DNA of 9,050 nucleotides from the NCBI GenBank assembly GCA_937967535.1, contig CALCMV010000130.1, positions 1-9,050 on the forward strand. Reading direction: 5' to 3'. Shown here piece by piece: positions 1-6,076 of this stretch. The position numbers and the translations under genes were made by a program. Below the pieces are notes generated by a model, which searched no databases, had not been told where the DNA came from, and saw only the letters and a list, made by a program, of their open reading frames with translations. The stretch comes from an uncultured Saprospiraceae bacterium (GTDB lineage: Bacteria > Bacteroidota > Bacteroidia > Chitinophagales > Saprospiraceae). Each line of letters starts with the position of its first letter. Position 1 is the first letter of the stretch.

Positions 1-153
1 TTTTCAAACTGATAATCAATAGCTTATGGTTTTGACGAGGCATCAAAGAAGGCGTTTATCGGGATAAGCAACTGATTTGATGTGAAGTCAAGTTCATAAG
101 ATATTGGTTATCAGGCAGAAAAAATTTAAACATGCTCTTAGTCTTTTATCAGA
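1..153. other. Intergenic region downstream of the metalloprotease gene, cut by the window edge
   Basis: No gene can be supported here. On the minus strand an ATG at 43-41 opens a frame of 14 codons that is still open at the window edge (it begins M-P-R-Q-N-H-K). It could be the start of the next gene or chance. A short palindrome, ATCAGAT-T-ATCTGAT at 148-162, overlaps the stop codon of the metalloprotease gene. It has no T tract after it on the minus strand, so a factor-independent terminator is not supported. Confidence 0.4.
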
Positions 154-2721
154 TTATCTGATTGTAAATTTTTGAGTTGCATTATATGAATTGGAGACTA
201 CTTTTATTAGATATAATCCACTACTGAATCTTGTTAAATTAATGCTTTGTTGTAGATTGTTATTTAATTCAATTTGCGTCAACTGCTTTCCGTCTATGCT
301 ATAAATTTCGGCTGTAAAATCTTCTTCTATTCCTTCCGGTATCATTAGATTGAAAATTCCATTATTCGGATTTGGGAAAATCAAAAAATCTTCCTGCGTT
401 AATGTTTCATCTTCTCTTAGTTGACCGCTACAACATTCCCACTCTGCTATCGGGTTGGTTAAGCCATACGCAGCCACACAGTCGTAATTTGCAGTAGTTG
501 TACACCATAGTTGTCCGGTATCTCCTCTGTATAATCTGCTCCAAGCAGGCGTTTCGATGAAAAGCCAATCAATGCTCCATTTATCGTAAACCGTTATTTT
601 TTCGGAAGTACAACTACTTTCATTCACGTATGTATTGGCAAGTGGATATTGACTAAATATTGGGTCATTATCACATTCCGGTTCGGGTTCGGGTTCTGTT
701 TCGGGTTCTCCATCACAACATTCCCAATTAGCTATGGGATTGGTCAAACCATAGGCAGTCACACAATGATCACCTGCACACCATAGCTGTTCGGTATCTC
801 CTCTGTATAGTCTGCTCCAATCAGGCGTTTCGATGAAAAGCCAATCAATATTCCATTTATTATAAACCGTTATTTTTTCAGAAGTACAACTATTTTCATT
901 CACATATGTATTGGCAAAAGGATATTGGCTAAGTACGGGGTCGTTGTCACAAGAAGTAGGTGGTTCTTCTTCATCTGCGTCACAGCATCGCCAATGCGCT
1001 ATCGGGCTAGTCAAACCATAGGCATTCACACAATGATCACCTGCACACCATAGCTGACCGGTATCTCCTCTGTATAGTCCGCTCGAATTAGGTGTTTCGA
1101 TGTAAAGAAAATCAATACTCCATTTATTATAAACGGTTATTTGTTCGGATGTACAGTTGTTTTCATCCACATACATACTTATAAAGGGATATTGACTAAA
1201 AATATCATCGTTGCTCACTACTAAACAACCATTTGCCAGTGCATAATTATAATTATCTCTCATCAACTGACCGGGTAAGGGACCAAATCCATTGCTTAAA
1301 GGTATATCTTGACCACTACAATAACTCATCAGTGAAGCCTCCGATATGGGTATCGGATCAGCCGAGCAAGTAGCATAAATCCATTCCTCTGCTATCGGGT
1401 CGTATTCTACCGGATGGGGTTCGGTATTGGCACAACCATCAATTGCCTGAAAGGGTACTCCGTTTATTGTCCATTCGCAAGCATGTGTATGAGGAGAGCC
1501 AAAAGTATGACCTTTTTCGTGAACAAATGTTTGTACATCTCTACTTGGGTTGGGAAAATCTTGTGCATCCCCTTTTAATCCTATCACACCAATCGGTCCA
1601 TATCCGGTAATTGTATGGTCTCTACAAATTAATGGGTCACCATCCCACCAAGCCAAACCATCTCCGCTTGGGTGATGATAGATTAAAAATGCGATATTTC
1701 CGGGGAAATCATAATCCATAAGGTTAGGTGCAAATTTCTGCTCCAATTGTACGCCTCTTGAGTTAGGCACTTCATCCCAGTCAACATAGTTATCACCGGA
1801 TGTCCATATAAAAATATGCGATATACAAATTTTTATATCTTCATTGTCAAAAACTATTGCAGCATTATTAAATACATTGGTTAAGTATTCTAATACAGCA
1901 GCTTTTGACCCTCTTTCATTATAAAAACTTGATGCTACTTCATAATATATACCAACGCAGTCGTCCGAGTCACAGGTATTTGCGTTAGTCTTATTCAAAG
2001 AAGATTTCTCCGAATTAGATTGATTATACTCTTGTTCAACTCGATGTTTAAGCTCATCTACGCCACAATTTTTTTCGGATTTATGCTGCGATAAATCACT
2101 GTTATATAATACCAGTTGGTCTTCCTTATTTTCAAAAGTCCCTAAATTGTAATTACCATTTTTATCTGAAATTACACCACTGATTTTTCCGTCAAAAATT
2201 GAAATTCCGGCAATAGACTTAGGGTTTCCCTTTACAATACCTTTATAAAATAAAGCTCGGTCTGAGATGTCAATTTCCTCACCATCGCTGGTCGTAATTT
2301 TGAATCCGGCTGCCGTAAAATTGTTTCTGATTAATTCTAATTGGATACTTTTATCCTCACTAACAGGTATTTGCAACTTTAAGGCAACAGGATTTGACTC
2401 AACTATCTTTGCAACTTCTTTTCTATTGTAAGTCAAATAAACTGCATCTTCAACCTGCGATTTATTTTTTACAACTAATTCTTGTTGTCCCTCTGAGAGA
2501 TTAAATGCACTCACATTCATAAATTCAGTGTGCCGAAGTGTCTCTTGTACCTTTTTAGCAATATTATTAGGTTCAATGTCTTTTTTGTTCAAAGTAGATT
2601 GAACTCCACTTCGTGTATCTTTAATTAAATCTTGGGCATTGACAAAGTTTGCCGAAGCTAAAGCAGCTATAATTACAATTAGCTGTAAACACTTGATAAT
2701 GTTTAGTTTAATACTTCTCAT
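154..2721 (-). CDS. Secreted metzincin (M12-like) zinc metalloprotease with three Cys-rich C-terminal repeats and a T9SS sorting domain
   Basis: An 855-residue secreted zinc endopeptidase. Residues 1-30 form a type I signal peptide (basic start, hydrophobic core, cleavage near VNAQ-D). Residues about 80-210 look like a prodomain of the M12B kind. The catalytic domain spans about 250-500, with the extended zinc motif HEKGHTFGSPH at 401-411 (ligands H401, H405, H411; catalytic E402) and a later SLMSYC (M465) that fits the metzincin Met-turn. The motif surroundings (GSPHTHAC, then IDGC) match Bacteroidota M12-family peptidases as I know them. K403 is unusual, because that site is normally hydrophobic. 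Three copies of a Cys/Trp-rich module follow (about 503-580, 591-669, 683-764), joined by acidic Pro/Glu linkers. Residues 779-855 are a type A T9SS sorting domain (FPNPNNGIF, then SSGLYLIKV), which implies transport across the outer membrane and removal of the tail. The start fits the signal peptide; TTTTAACA precedes the ATG. The natural substrate is unknown. Confidence 0.93.
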   Translation of the reverse strand: MRSIKLNIIKCLQLIVIIAALASANFVNAQDLIKDTRSGVQSTLNKKDIEPNNIAKKVQETLRHTEFMNVSAFNLSEGQQELVVKNKSQVEDAVYLTYNRKEVAKIVESNPVALKLQIPVSEDKSIQLELIRNNFTAAGFKITTSDGEEIDISDRALFYKGIVKGNPKSIAGISIFDGKISGVISDKNGNYNLGTFENKEDQLVLYNSDLSQHKSEKNCGVDELKHRVEQEYNQSNSEKSSLNKTNANTCDSDDCVGIYYEVASSFYNERGSKAAVLEYLTNVFNNAAIVFDNEDIKICISHIFIWTSGDNYVDWDEVPNSRGVQLEQKFAPNLMDYDFPGNIAFLIYHHPSGDGLAWWDGDPLICRDHTITGYGPIGVIGLKGDAQDFPNPSRDVQTFVHEKGHTFGSPHTHACEWTINGVPFQAIDGCANTEPHPVEYDPIAEEWIYATCSADPIPISEASLMSYCSGQDIPLSNGFGPLPGQLMRDNYNYALANGCLVVSNDDIFSQYPFISMYVDENNCTSEQITVYNKWSIDFLYIETPNSSGLYRGDTGQLWCAGDHCVNAYGLTSPIAHWRCCDADEEEPPTSCDNDPVLSQYPFANTYVNENSCTSEKITVYNKWNIDWLFIETPDWSRLYRGDTEQLWCAGDHCVTAYGLTNPIANWECCDGEPETEPEPEPECDNDPIFSQYPLANTYVNESSCTSEKITVYDKWSIDWLFIETPAWSRLYRGDTGQLWCTTTANYDCVAAYGLTNPIAEWECCSGQLREDETLTQEDFLIFPNPNNGIFNLMIPEGIEEDFTAEIYSIDGKQLTQIELNNNLQQSINLTRFSSGLYLIKVVSNSYNATQKFTIR
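430..675 (-). repeat. Cys-rich module, copy 3 of the metalloprotease
   Basis: Encodes residues 683-764. It is like copy 2 but carries a three-residue insertion between the third and fourth cysteines (CTTTANYDC in place of CAGDHC). All six cysteines are kept. It is followed by a short linker and then the T9SS sorting domain. Confidence 0.9.
676..711 (-). repeat. Hexanucleotide tandem repeat coding for a Pro/Glu linker
   Basis: Six units close to TTCGGG (plus strand) run in tandem: three are perfect and three differ by one to three bases. They encode the linker EPETEPEPEPE between modules 2 and 3 of the metalloprotease. Because the unit is six bases long, gain or loss of units would keep the frame and only change linker length. 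Confidence 0.8.
715..951 (-). repeat. Cys-rich module, copy 2 of the metalloprotease
   Basis: Encodes residues 591-669 (79 residues). The unit opens with CDNDPVLSQYPF and closes with NPIANWECC. Six cysteines are placed as C-x20-C, LWC, HC and CC, and tryptophans lie in NKW, IDWL, DWSR, LWC and NWEC. By hand count it matches the second copy of the neighbouring subtilase at 66 of 79 positions, which is closer than to copy 1 of its own protein. Confidence 0.9.
982..1215 (-). repeat. Cys-rich module, copy 1 of the metalloprotease
   Basis: Encodes residues about 503-580. This is the most divergent of the three copies here: about 57 of 78 positions match copy 2 by hand count. It lacks the Cys that opens the other units (V502 sits there), but C499 three residues earlier may replace it, so the unit can still have six cysteines. 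It also lacks two of the conserved tryptophans (F538 and S546 replace them). It follows the catalytic domain directly, without an acidic linker. Confidence 0.85.
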
Positions 2722-2787
2722 TGTTAAAATTATTTGGTTAAAAAAATATGATTCCGTTCTAAAGTTTTCCTATTAAGTTGTTGGTAT

Positions 2788-2930
2788 AATGTCTTCGCCA
2801 AATTTTGAATTATGAATTTTGAATAACAAGTGGGTTTAAATTTTACTTTGTTTTTTACTGATAATCATTAACCAATAAATTAAATATTTTTTTATTCAAA
2901 ATTTTTCATTCAAAATTCAACGAAGACATT
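2788..2930. repeat. 143-bp element with 39-bp imperfect terminal inverted repeats (MITE-like or fold-back)
   Basis: The left arm (2788-2826) starts AATGTCTTCG, and the right arm (2892-2930) ends with its exact complement CGAAGACATT. By hand count 33 of 39 positions pair. Inside each arm AATTTTGAAT-type words recur. The 65-bp centre is AT-rich and has no open frame. It lies between the stop of the subtilase gene (12 bp away) and the start of the metalloprotease gene (66 bp away). No clear target-site duplication is visible. It could be a non-autonomous mobile element, a dispersed intergenic repeat, or a long hairpin that separates the two transcripts. Confidence 0.6.
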
Positions 2931-2942
2931 GATTGAGAACTA

Positions 2943-4832
2943 TCAATTACAACATTCCCAATTGGCTATCGGATTGGTCAAACCATAGGCAGATACGCAG
3001 CCCGTACCTGTACACCACAATTGTCCGGTATCACCTCTGTACATTCTCGTCCAATTAGGTGTTTCAATGATTAGCCAGTCAATATTCCATTTATTGTAAA
3101 CGGTGATTTTCTCGGACGTACAGTTGTTCGCATCTACGTATGTATTGGCAAATGGATATTGAGTAAGTACAGGGTCGTTGTCACAAGGTTGTGGTGGTTC
3201 GACTCCACCGTCGTCACAACATTCCCAAGTGGCTATCTGATTGGTCAAGCCATAGGCACTCACACAATTACTACCTGTACACCACAATTGTCCGGTATCG
3301 CCCCTATACATTCTGGTCCAATTAGGTGTTTCGATGATTAGCCAGTCGATATTCCATTTATTGTAAACGGTGATTTTTTCGGAAGTACAGTTGTTGGCAT
3401 CCACGTAAGCATTAGCAAAAGGATATTGACTCAATACTGGGTCATTATCACATTCTTCGCCGCCACCGCCGCCGGGAGAAGCACATTGTAAGGCTTGCAA
3501 CGCATTGATACGTCCGGCACCGAGTGCGAATGAGCTATTCAACGGGTCGGCAGTAGATTCAATACAATTTTCGACTTGTGCAGGAGATAGAGAAGGGTCG
3601 GCAGAAAGTACCAGCCCACAAAGTCCGGCAACCATAGGAGATGCCATAGATGTACCATTCCAGTTTTGGTAGCCCCCCGAAATGACCGTACTTCTTATGC
3701 TCACACCCGGAGCAGACACATCAATGGTAGAGCCGTAGTTGGAAAAGCCAGCCTTATTGTCGTTGATGTCTGTAGCAGCTACACTAATCACATTCGGATA
3801 GCCTGAAGGGTAATGTGTACTACTTGTATTGCTATTGCCTGCGGCAGCTACGAGTACCACTCCTTTTGCCGCAGCAGCACTGATTACATTGGCAGCAGTT
3901 TGGCTATAGTTAAAGCCCCCCCAAGACATGTTGACGACATCTGCTCCATTATTGGCAGCCCAAGTAACTCCCTCGTAACCATAATAGATGAACACACAGC
4001 TACCATTACAACCTATTATGGGTGCAGTGTCGTGCGTTGCTTTTATGGGCATAATACTGACATTATAACCAATTGAGGCAACACCGGTTCCGTTGTTGGT
4101 AGCAGCACCTGCGATACCTGCCACATGTGTTCCGTGCGGGAAGTAGACAGATGGTGGATTGGTGTTGTTATCACCGTCAGCTACATCTCTTGGGTTGACT
4201 ATTTTTCCGGCTAAATCAGGATGTGTCATCGAAATAGCATCATCTACAATAGCCACTACAACATTACTGCTGCCTTGACTAATATCCCAAGCCCCTTGAG
4301 CCTGAATTTTGTGTAAACCCCACTGACTGGAGTTGGTATTTGCTCCTAAATCATTAGGTGTAAGAGATGCTCTCATCACCGGTACTTTCTCCGCGTATTC
4401 TACTTCCTTACTCTTTTTTAACTCGCTCATAAAATTATCCGCTTGTTTGGGGTCGTCCAGATATACGCGAAGTGTTCTGTTTAATTTAGCGGATTTGGCA
4501 AAGTGGAAAGTGCTTTTGACTTCAAAATTATGGCTGCTTTTCAGATTGTTCAGAAAAGGCAATTGTGTCACATTCACGTCGCGGGAGGTAGATTTGAAAT
4601 TTTTGTTGTAATCATCCTTTAATTTCACGTAGAATTGTCCTTCGATGTAATCTTCTAAATCTGATGCCCCATCGAATTGGATATTAGTTTGTTTTTGTTT
4701 AGAGGTCATTTCTTCTAGGCTTGCTTCGGAGATGTTTTCGAGTGGGTCTTGTTCACAAGAGGTCATTACAATGGCAACGGCGAATAAAGCCATCAGCCCC
4801 AATACAATACTTTTTAACTTTAAAGTTTTCAT
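2943..4832 (-). CDS. Subtilisin-family (S8) serine protease, predicted lipoprotein, with two Cys-rich C-terminal repeats
   Basis: A 629-residue serine endopeptidase. The N-terminus has a basic start, a hydrophobic core and the lipobox-like VMTSC, giving lipidation at C26. The acidic stretch after it (CEQDPLE) could act as a Bacteroidota surface-export signal, which is inference. Residues about 60-153 resemble an I9-type inhibitory prodomain. The catalytic domain is about 170-450: Asp197 in VAIVDDAI (the usual D-T/S-G is D-D-A here), His233 in HGTHVAG, oxyanion Asn333 in AAAGNS and Ser395 in GTSMASP. The full triad predicts activity. A Gly-rich linker (454-458) leads to two nearly identical Cys/Trp-rich modules (461-539 and 550-628), and the protein ends one residue after the second. 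There is no T9SS sorting domain, unlike the metalloprotease downstream that carries the same modules. The start is set by the signal sequence; no Shine-Dalgarno sequence is seen. Confidence 0.95.
   Translation of the reverse strand: MKTLKLKSIVLGLMALFAVAIVMTSCEQDPLENISEASLEEMTSKQKQTNIQFDGASDLEDYIEGQFYVKLKDDYNKNFKSTSRDVNVTQLPFLNNLKSSHNFEVKSTFHFAKSAKLNRTLRVYLDDPKQADNFMSELKKSKEVEYAEKVPVMRASLTPNDLGANTNSSQWGLHKIQAQGAWDISQGSSNVVVAIVDDAISMTHPDLAGKIVNPRDVADGDNNTNPPSVYFPHGTHVAGIAGAATNNGTGVASIGYNVSIMPIKATHDTAPIIGCNGSCVFIYYGYEGVTWAANNGADVVNMSWGGFNYSQTAANVISAAAAKGVVLVAAAGNSNTSSTHYPSGYPNVISVAATDINDNKAGFSNYGSTIDVSAPGVSIRSTVISGGYQNWNGTSMASPMVAGLCGLVLSADPSLSPAQVENCIESTADPLNSSFALGAGRINALQALQCASPGGGGGEECDNDPVLSQYPFANAYVDANNCTSEKITVYNKWNIDWLIIETPNWTRMYRGDTGQLWCTGSNCVSAYGLTNQIATWECCDDGGVEPPQPCDNDPVLTQYPFANTYVDANNCTSEKITVYNKWNIDWLIIETPNWTRMYRGDTGQLWCTGTGCVSAYGLTNPIANWECCN
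2949..3185 (-). repeat. Cys-rich module, copy 2 of the subtilase
   Basis: Encodes residues 550-628, one residue before the stop codon. It is joined to copy 1 by a ten-residue linker (DDGGVEPPQP). It shares the core IDWLIIETPNWTRMYRGDTG exactly with copy 1. Confidence 0.92.
3216..3452 (-). repeat. Cys-rich module, copy 1 of the subtilase
   Basis: Encodes residues 461-539. It differs from copy 2 at only six of 79 residues by hand count, and the DNA is also closely similar, so the duplication or a conversion event is recent. Six cysteines are present: the opening CDND, the NNC before TSEKITVY, LWC, NC and the closing ECC. Confidence 0.92.
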
Positions 4833-4871
4833 TGTTAGAAATTTAAATAGTTTAATAAAAATTGTTCAAAT

Positions 4872-4891
4872 CCGACAATTGACCGTGTCGG
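4872..4891 (-). promoter_or_regulatory. Hairpin in the presumed 5' leader of the subtilase gene
   Basis: A perfect 6-bp GC-containing stem, CCGACA/TGTCGG, encloses an 8-base loop and lies about 40 bp before the subtilase ATG on the minus strand. It is followed by the AT-rich stretch ATTTGAACAATTTTTATT. It could affect translation or mRNA stability, or be the terminator of an upstream transcript. The T run begins some ten bases after the stem, which is far for a standard terminator. Confidence 0.3.
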
Positions 4892-4934
4892 GCGGCTTTT
4901 AGTTTAAATGTTCGTGAGGGATATTTTGTACGAC

Positions 4935-5007
4935 ATGAGGTATAGACATAGTTTGCCTATTCTATGACATCACATTTTACATCATAGTTATAATATCGCT
5001 ACCTCAT
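4935..5007. repeat. Inverted repeat ATGAGGTA ... TACCTCAT
   Basis: Eight-base arms at 4935-4942 and 5000-5007 are exact complements, separated by 57 bases that contain smaller symmetric words (CATAG ... CTATG). It lies 100-175 bp upstream of the subtilase start and could be part of a folded leader or two halves of a regulator site. Nothing identifies a protein that binds it. Confidence 0.3.
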
Positions 5008-5375
5008 CCAAGCACTGCGTATTGCAAAGTGCATATGAATCAGCCAATTAGCGACGATAAAAATCTTTAGATAATTTACAATTGTTCAACCTTCAATCAA
5101 TCATTGAAATAAAAGGTAAAAAACTGATTTGTAAGATATTGTGAAGCGAGTTACGCATCACAATTAAAGGAGAGAGAACTTTCGGCGAAAGTAGTTTAAC
5201 AATCATTCTTTTCTCTATCCTGTTTGTTTTTTGCTTATTGAGCAGGATATAAAAATCTTACCCAACAAGCAAGGAGGGGGTACCACCTATTGGAATTTTG
5301 CCCATCTTTAAGGCGTTACATTTAGGGTGATGTGTAGTCAATTATTTTTAGGAAGGGAATTGTTTGTATTAATTT

Positions 5376-5567
5376 TTGAACTATCTCTACAATAGATAGT
5401 GGTTCAATTATACTGTGAACGGTATAATCATTGTTTTTGCCTCACACTAAAGTGTGTTAGTTTTCAAGTTCAGTTATCAGCGTATCGGGCATTGGTGAAG
5501 CTAAAAATCACACCCGACACCTCTGATAACTGCATTTTCAACAATTACGTAAATAGTTTTTTTACGT
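5376..5567. ncRNA. Cluster of five consecutive hairpins, candidate structured RNA
   Basis: Five stem-loops follow one another within 192 bp: 5376-5406 (stem TTGAACTATCT with a bulge), 5407-5428 (ATTATAC/GTATAAT), 5443-5456 (CACACT/AGTGTG), 5471-5532 and 5547-5567 (ACGTAAA/TTTACGT). The largest has perfect 10-bp outer arms, CAGTTATCAG/CTGATAACTG, with a second nested stem TCGGG/CCCGA inside. Strand and function are not settled. On the minus strand it would be the 3' region of the small secreted protein gene. I do not recognise it as a known riboswitch or RNA family. Confidence 0.3.
5547..5567 (-). terminator. Possible 3' hairpin of the small secreted protein gene
   Basis: A perfect 7-bp stem, ACGTAAA/TTTACGT, with a 7-base loop begins 21 bp after the stop codon. 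The stem is AT-rich and is followed by AATTGTTG instead of a run of T, so it is a weak terminator candidate at best. Confidence 0.22.
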
Positions 5568-5588
5568 GGATAGGAGGTTTGATGGAGG

Positions 5589-5987
5589 TTAAAAATCAAT
5601 TTCGACTGTACAGACATTTTTGCATGAAGTACCATCTGCAAAATAATAGTAGCAGGTTACTTCGTCAGTATTTGGTATATTACCATATCCGATACCCGGT
5701 CCATACCCAACGATTGCGCTGTAACTGTTATAAGTCCAATCTTGATTATTGGATGTATGACCATTTGCAGGTGCAATGATATTGACTATCGCCGGTTGCG
5801 AATTGACGGTGGCTATAACATGTAATGCAGGGTTTTCATTATAGGAGGTCTGATTCATAGATAATGTTGCTTTGCCGGCGCAGCTACCCGAATAATCAGC
5901 CCACTCTAAAAAGTTCTGTGCGTTTGAAGTATTTGTTAAGAAGAGGATAAAACATAGTAACGAAGTTGTTTTAATTAAAAATTTCAT
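5589..5987 (-). CDS. Small secreted protein of unknown function
   Basis: A 132-residue protein. Residues 1-24 are a clear type I signal peptide (basic MKFLIK, a hydrophobic core, then TSNAQ before the cleavage site), leaving a mature chain of about 108 residues. The mature part is rich in Tyr, Asn, Ser and Gly, has four cysteines (C36, C112, C122, C126) and probably folds as a beta sandwich stabilised by disulfides. The last part, DGTSCKNVCTVEIDF, looks like the closing strand of an Ig-like domain, which is inference. It has neither a T9SS sorting domain nor a lipobox, so the periplasm is its default location unless another route applies. It lies upstream of, and on the same strand as, the two proteases but 756 bp away from the nearer one. 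A link to them is only suggested by position. I do not recognise the family. Confidence 0.8.
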   Translation of the reverse strand: MKFLIKTTSLLCFILFLTNTSNAQNFLEWADYSGSCAGKATLSMNQTSYNENPALHVIATVNSQPAIVNIIAPANGHTSNNQDWTYNSYSAIVGYGPGIGYGNIPNTDEVTCYYYFADGTSCKNVCTVEIDF

Positions 5988-6068
5988 AATGTCTTCTTTT
6001 GTTAATAAAAAGTGTGTTAGAAAATGAAAGTATAATGTTACATACTAACTATTTCGTCATTGTTATCA

Positions 6069-6076
6069 CAAAGATA
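6069..6076 (-). promoter_or_regulatory. Bacteroidota -7 promoter element (TATCTTTG) of the small secreted protein gene
   Basis: On the minus strand TATCTTTG matches the TAnnTTTG consensus of the Bacteroidota primary sigma factor exactly. It lies 81 bp upstream of the ATG at 5987, which would give a 5' leader of roughly 70-75 bases. A possible -33 TTTG (6095-6092) is 15 bases upstream, somewhat closer than usual. The match is exact but short. Confidence 0.5.

Larger units (their letters stand above)
4833..5588. other. 756-bp non-coding region upstream of the subtilase gene, rich in hairpins
   Basis: No open frame here has a plausible start, composition or recognisable product. The region should hold the subtilase promoter, but I found no TAnnTTTG match on the minus strand. 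It contains many short perfect inverted repeats. The clearest are 4872-4891, 4935-5007 (8-bp arms), 5178-5192, 5216-5249 and the run at 5376-5567. A GC-rich near-palindrome, AGGGGGTACCACCT, lies at 5275-5288. It may be an untranslated leader, an RNA gene, or decayed mobile DNA. Confidence 0.5.

Noticed and set aside
1..43. Minus-strand start of a next gene running off the window (ATG at 43)
   Set aside because: Only 14 codons are visible, with no supporting signal; kept as a remark, not called as a gene.
148..162. Palindrome over the metalloprotease stop codon as a terminator
   Set aside because: The stem is short and AT-rich with a one-base centre, and no T tract follows on the minus strand.
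430..3452. Regularly spaced DNA repeats as a CRISPR array
   Set aside because: The repeats are about 240 bp, in frame inside two genes, and encode a protein module; there are no short repeats with unique spacers.
430..3452. The Cys-rich module as a CBM5/12 chitin-binding domain
   Set aside because: The placing of Trp and a closing P....W is loosely similar, but the six cysteines and the IDWL.IETP core do not fit the pattern I know, so the name is not supported.
3159..4611. Three plus-strand frames opposite the subtilase gene (3159-3341, 3813-4076, 4333-4611)
   Set aside because: They lie entirely within a gene with an intact catalytic triad and repeats on the other strand, and show no recognisable features.
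69..5150. Shared words AACTGATTTG, AAGATATTG and GTGAAG near 69-115 and near 5121-5147 as a dispersed repeat
   Set aside because: The words are short, in different order and AT-rich, so chance is an adequate explanation.
5400..5428. GGTTCAA-like word as the T-arm of a tRNA
   Set aside because: No acceptor stem, anticodon arm or D-arm can be placed around it; the bases pair as simple hairpins instead.
5399..5779. Plus-strand frame of 126 codons with an AGGAGG-like sequence before an internal ATG at 5582
   Set aside because: It runs antisense across the small secreted protein gene, which has a clear signal peptide. Its own product is unlike a natural protein in composition (many Cys, Tyr, His and Arg), and Bacteroidota rarely rely on Shine-Dalgarno sequences.
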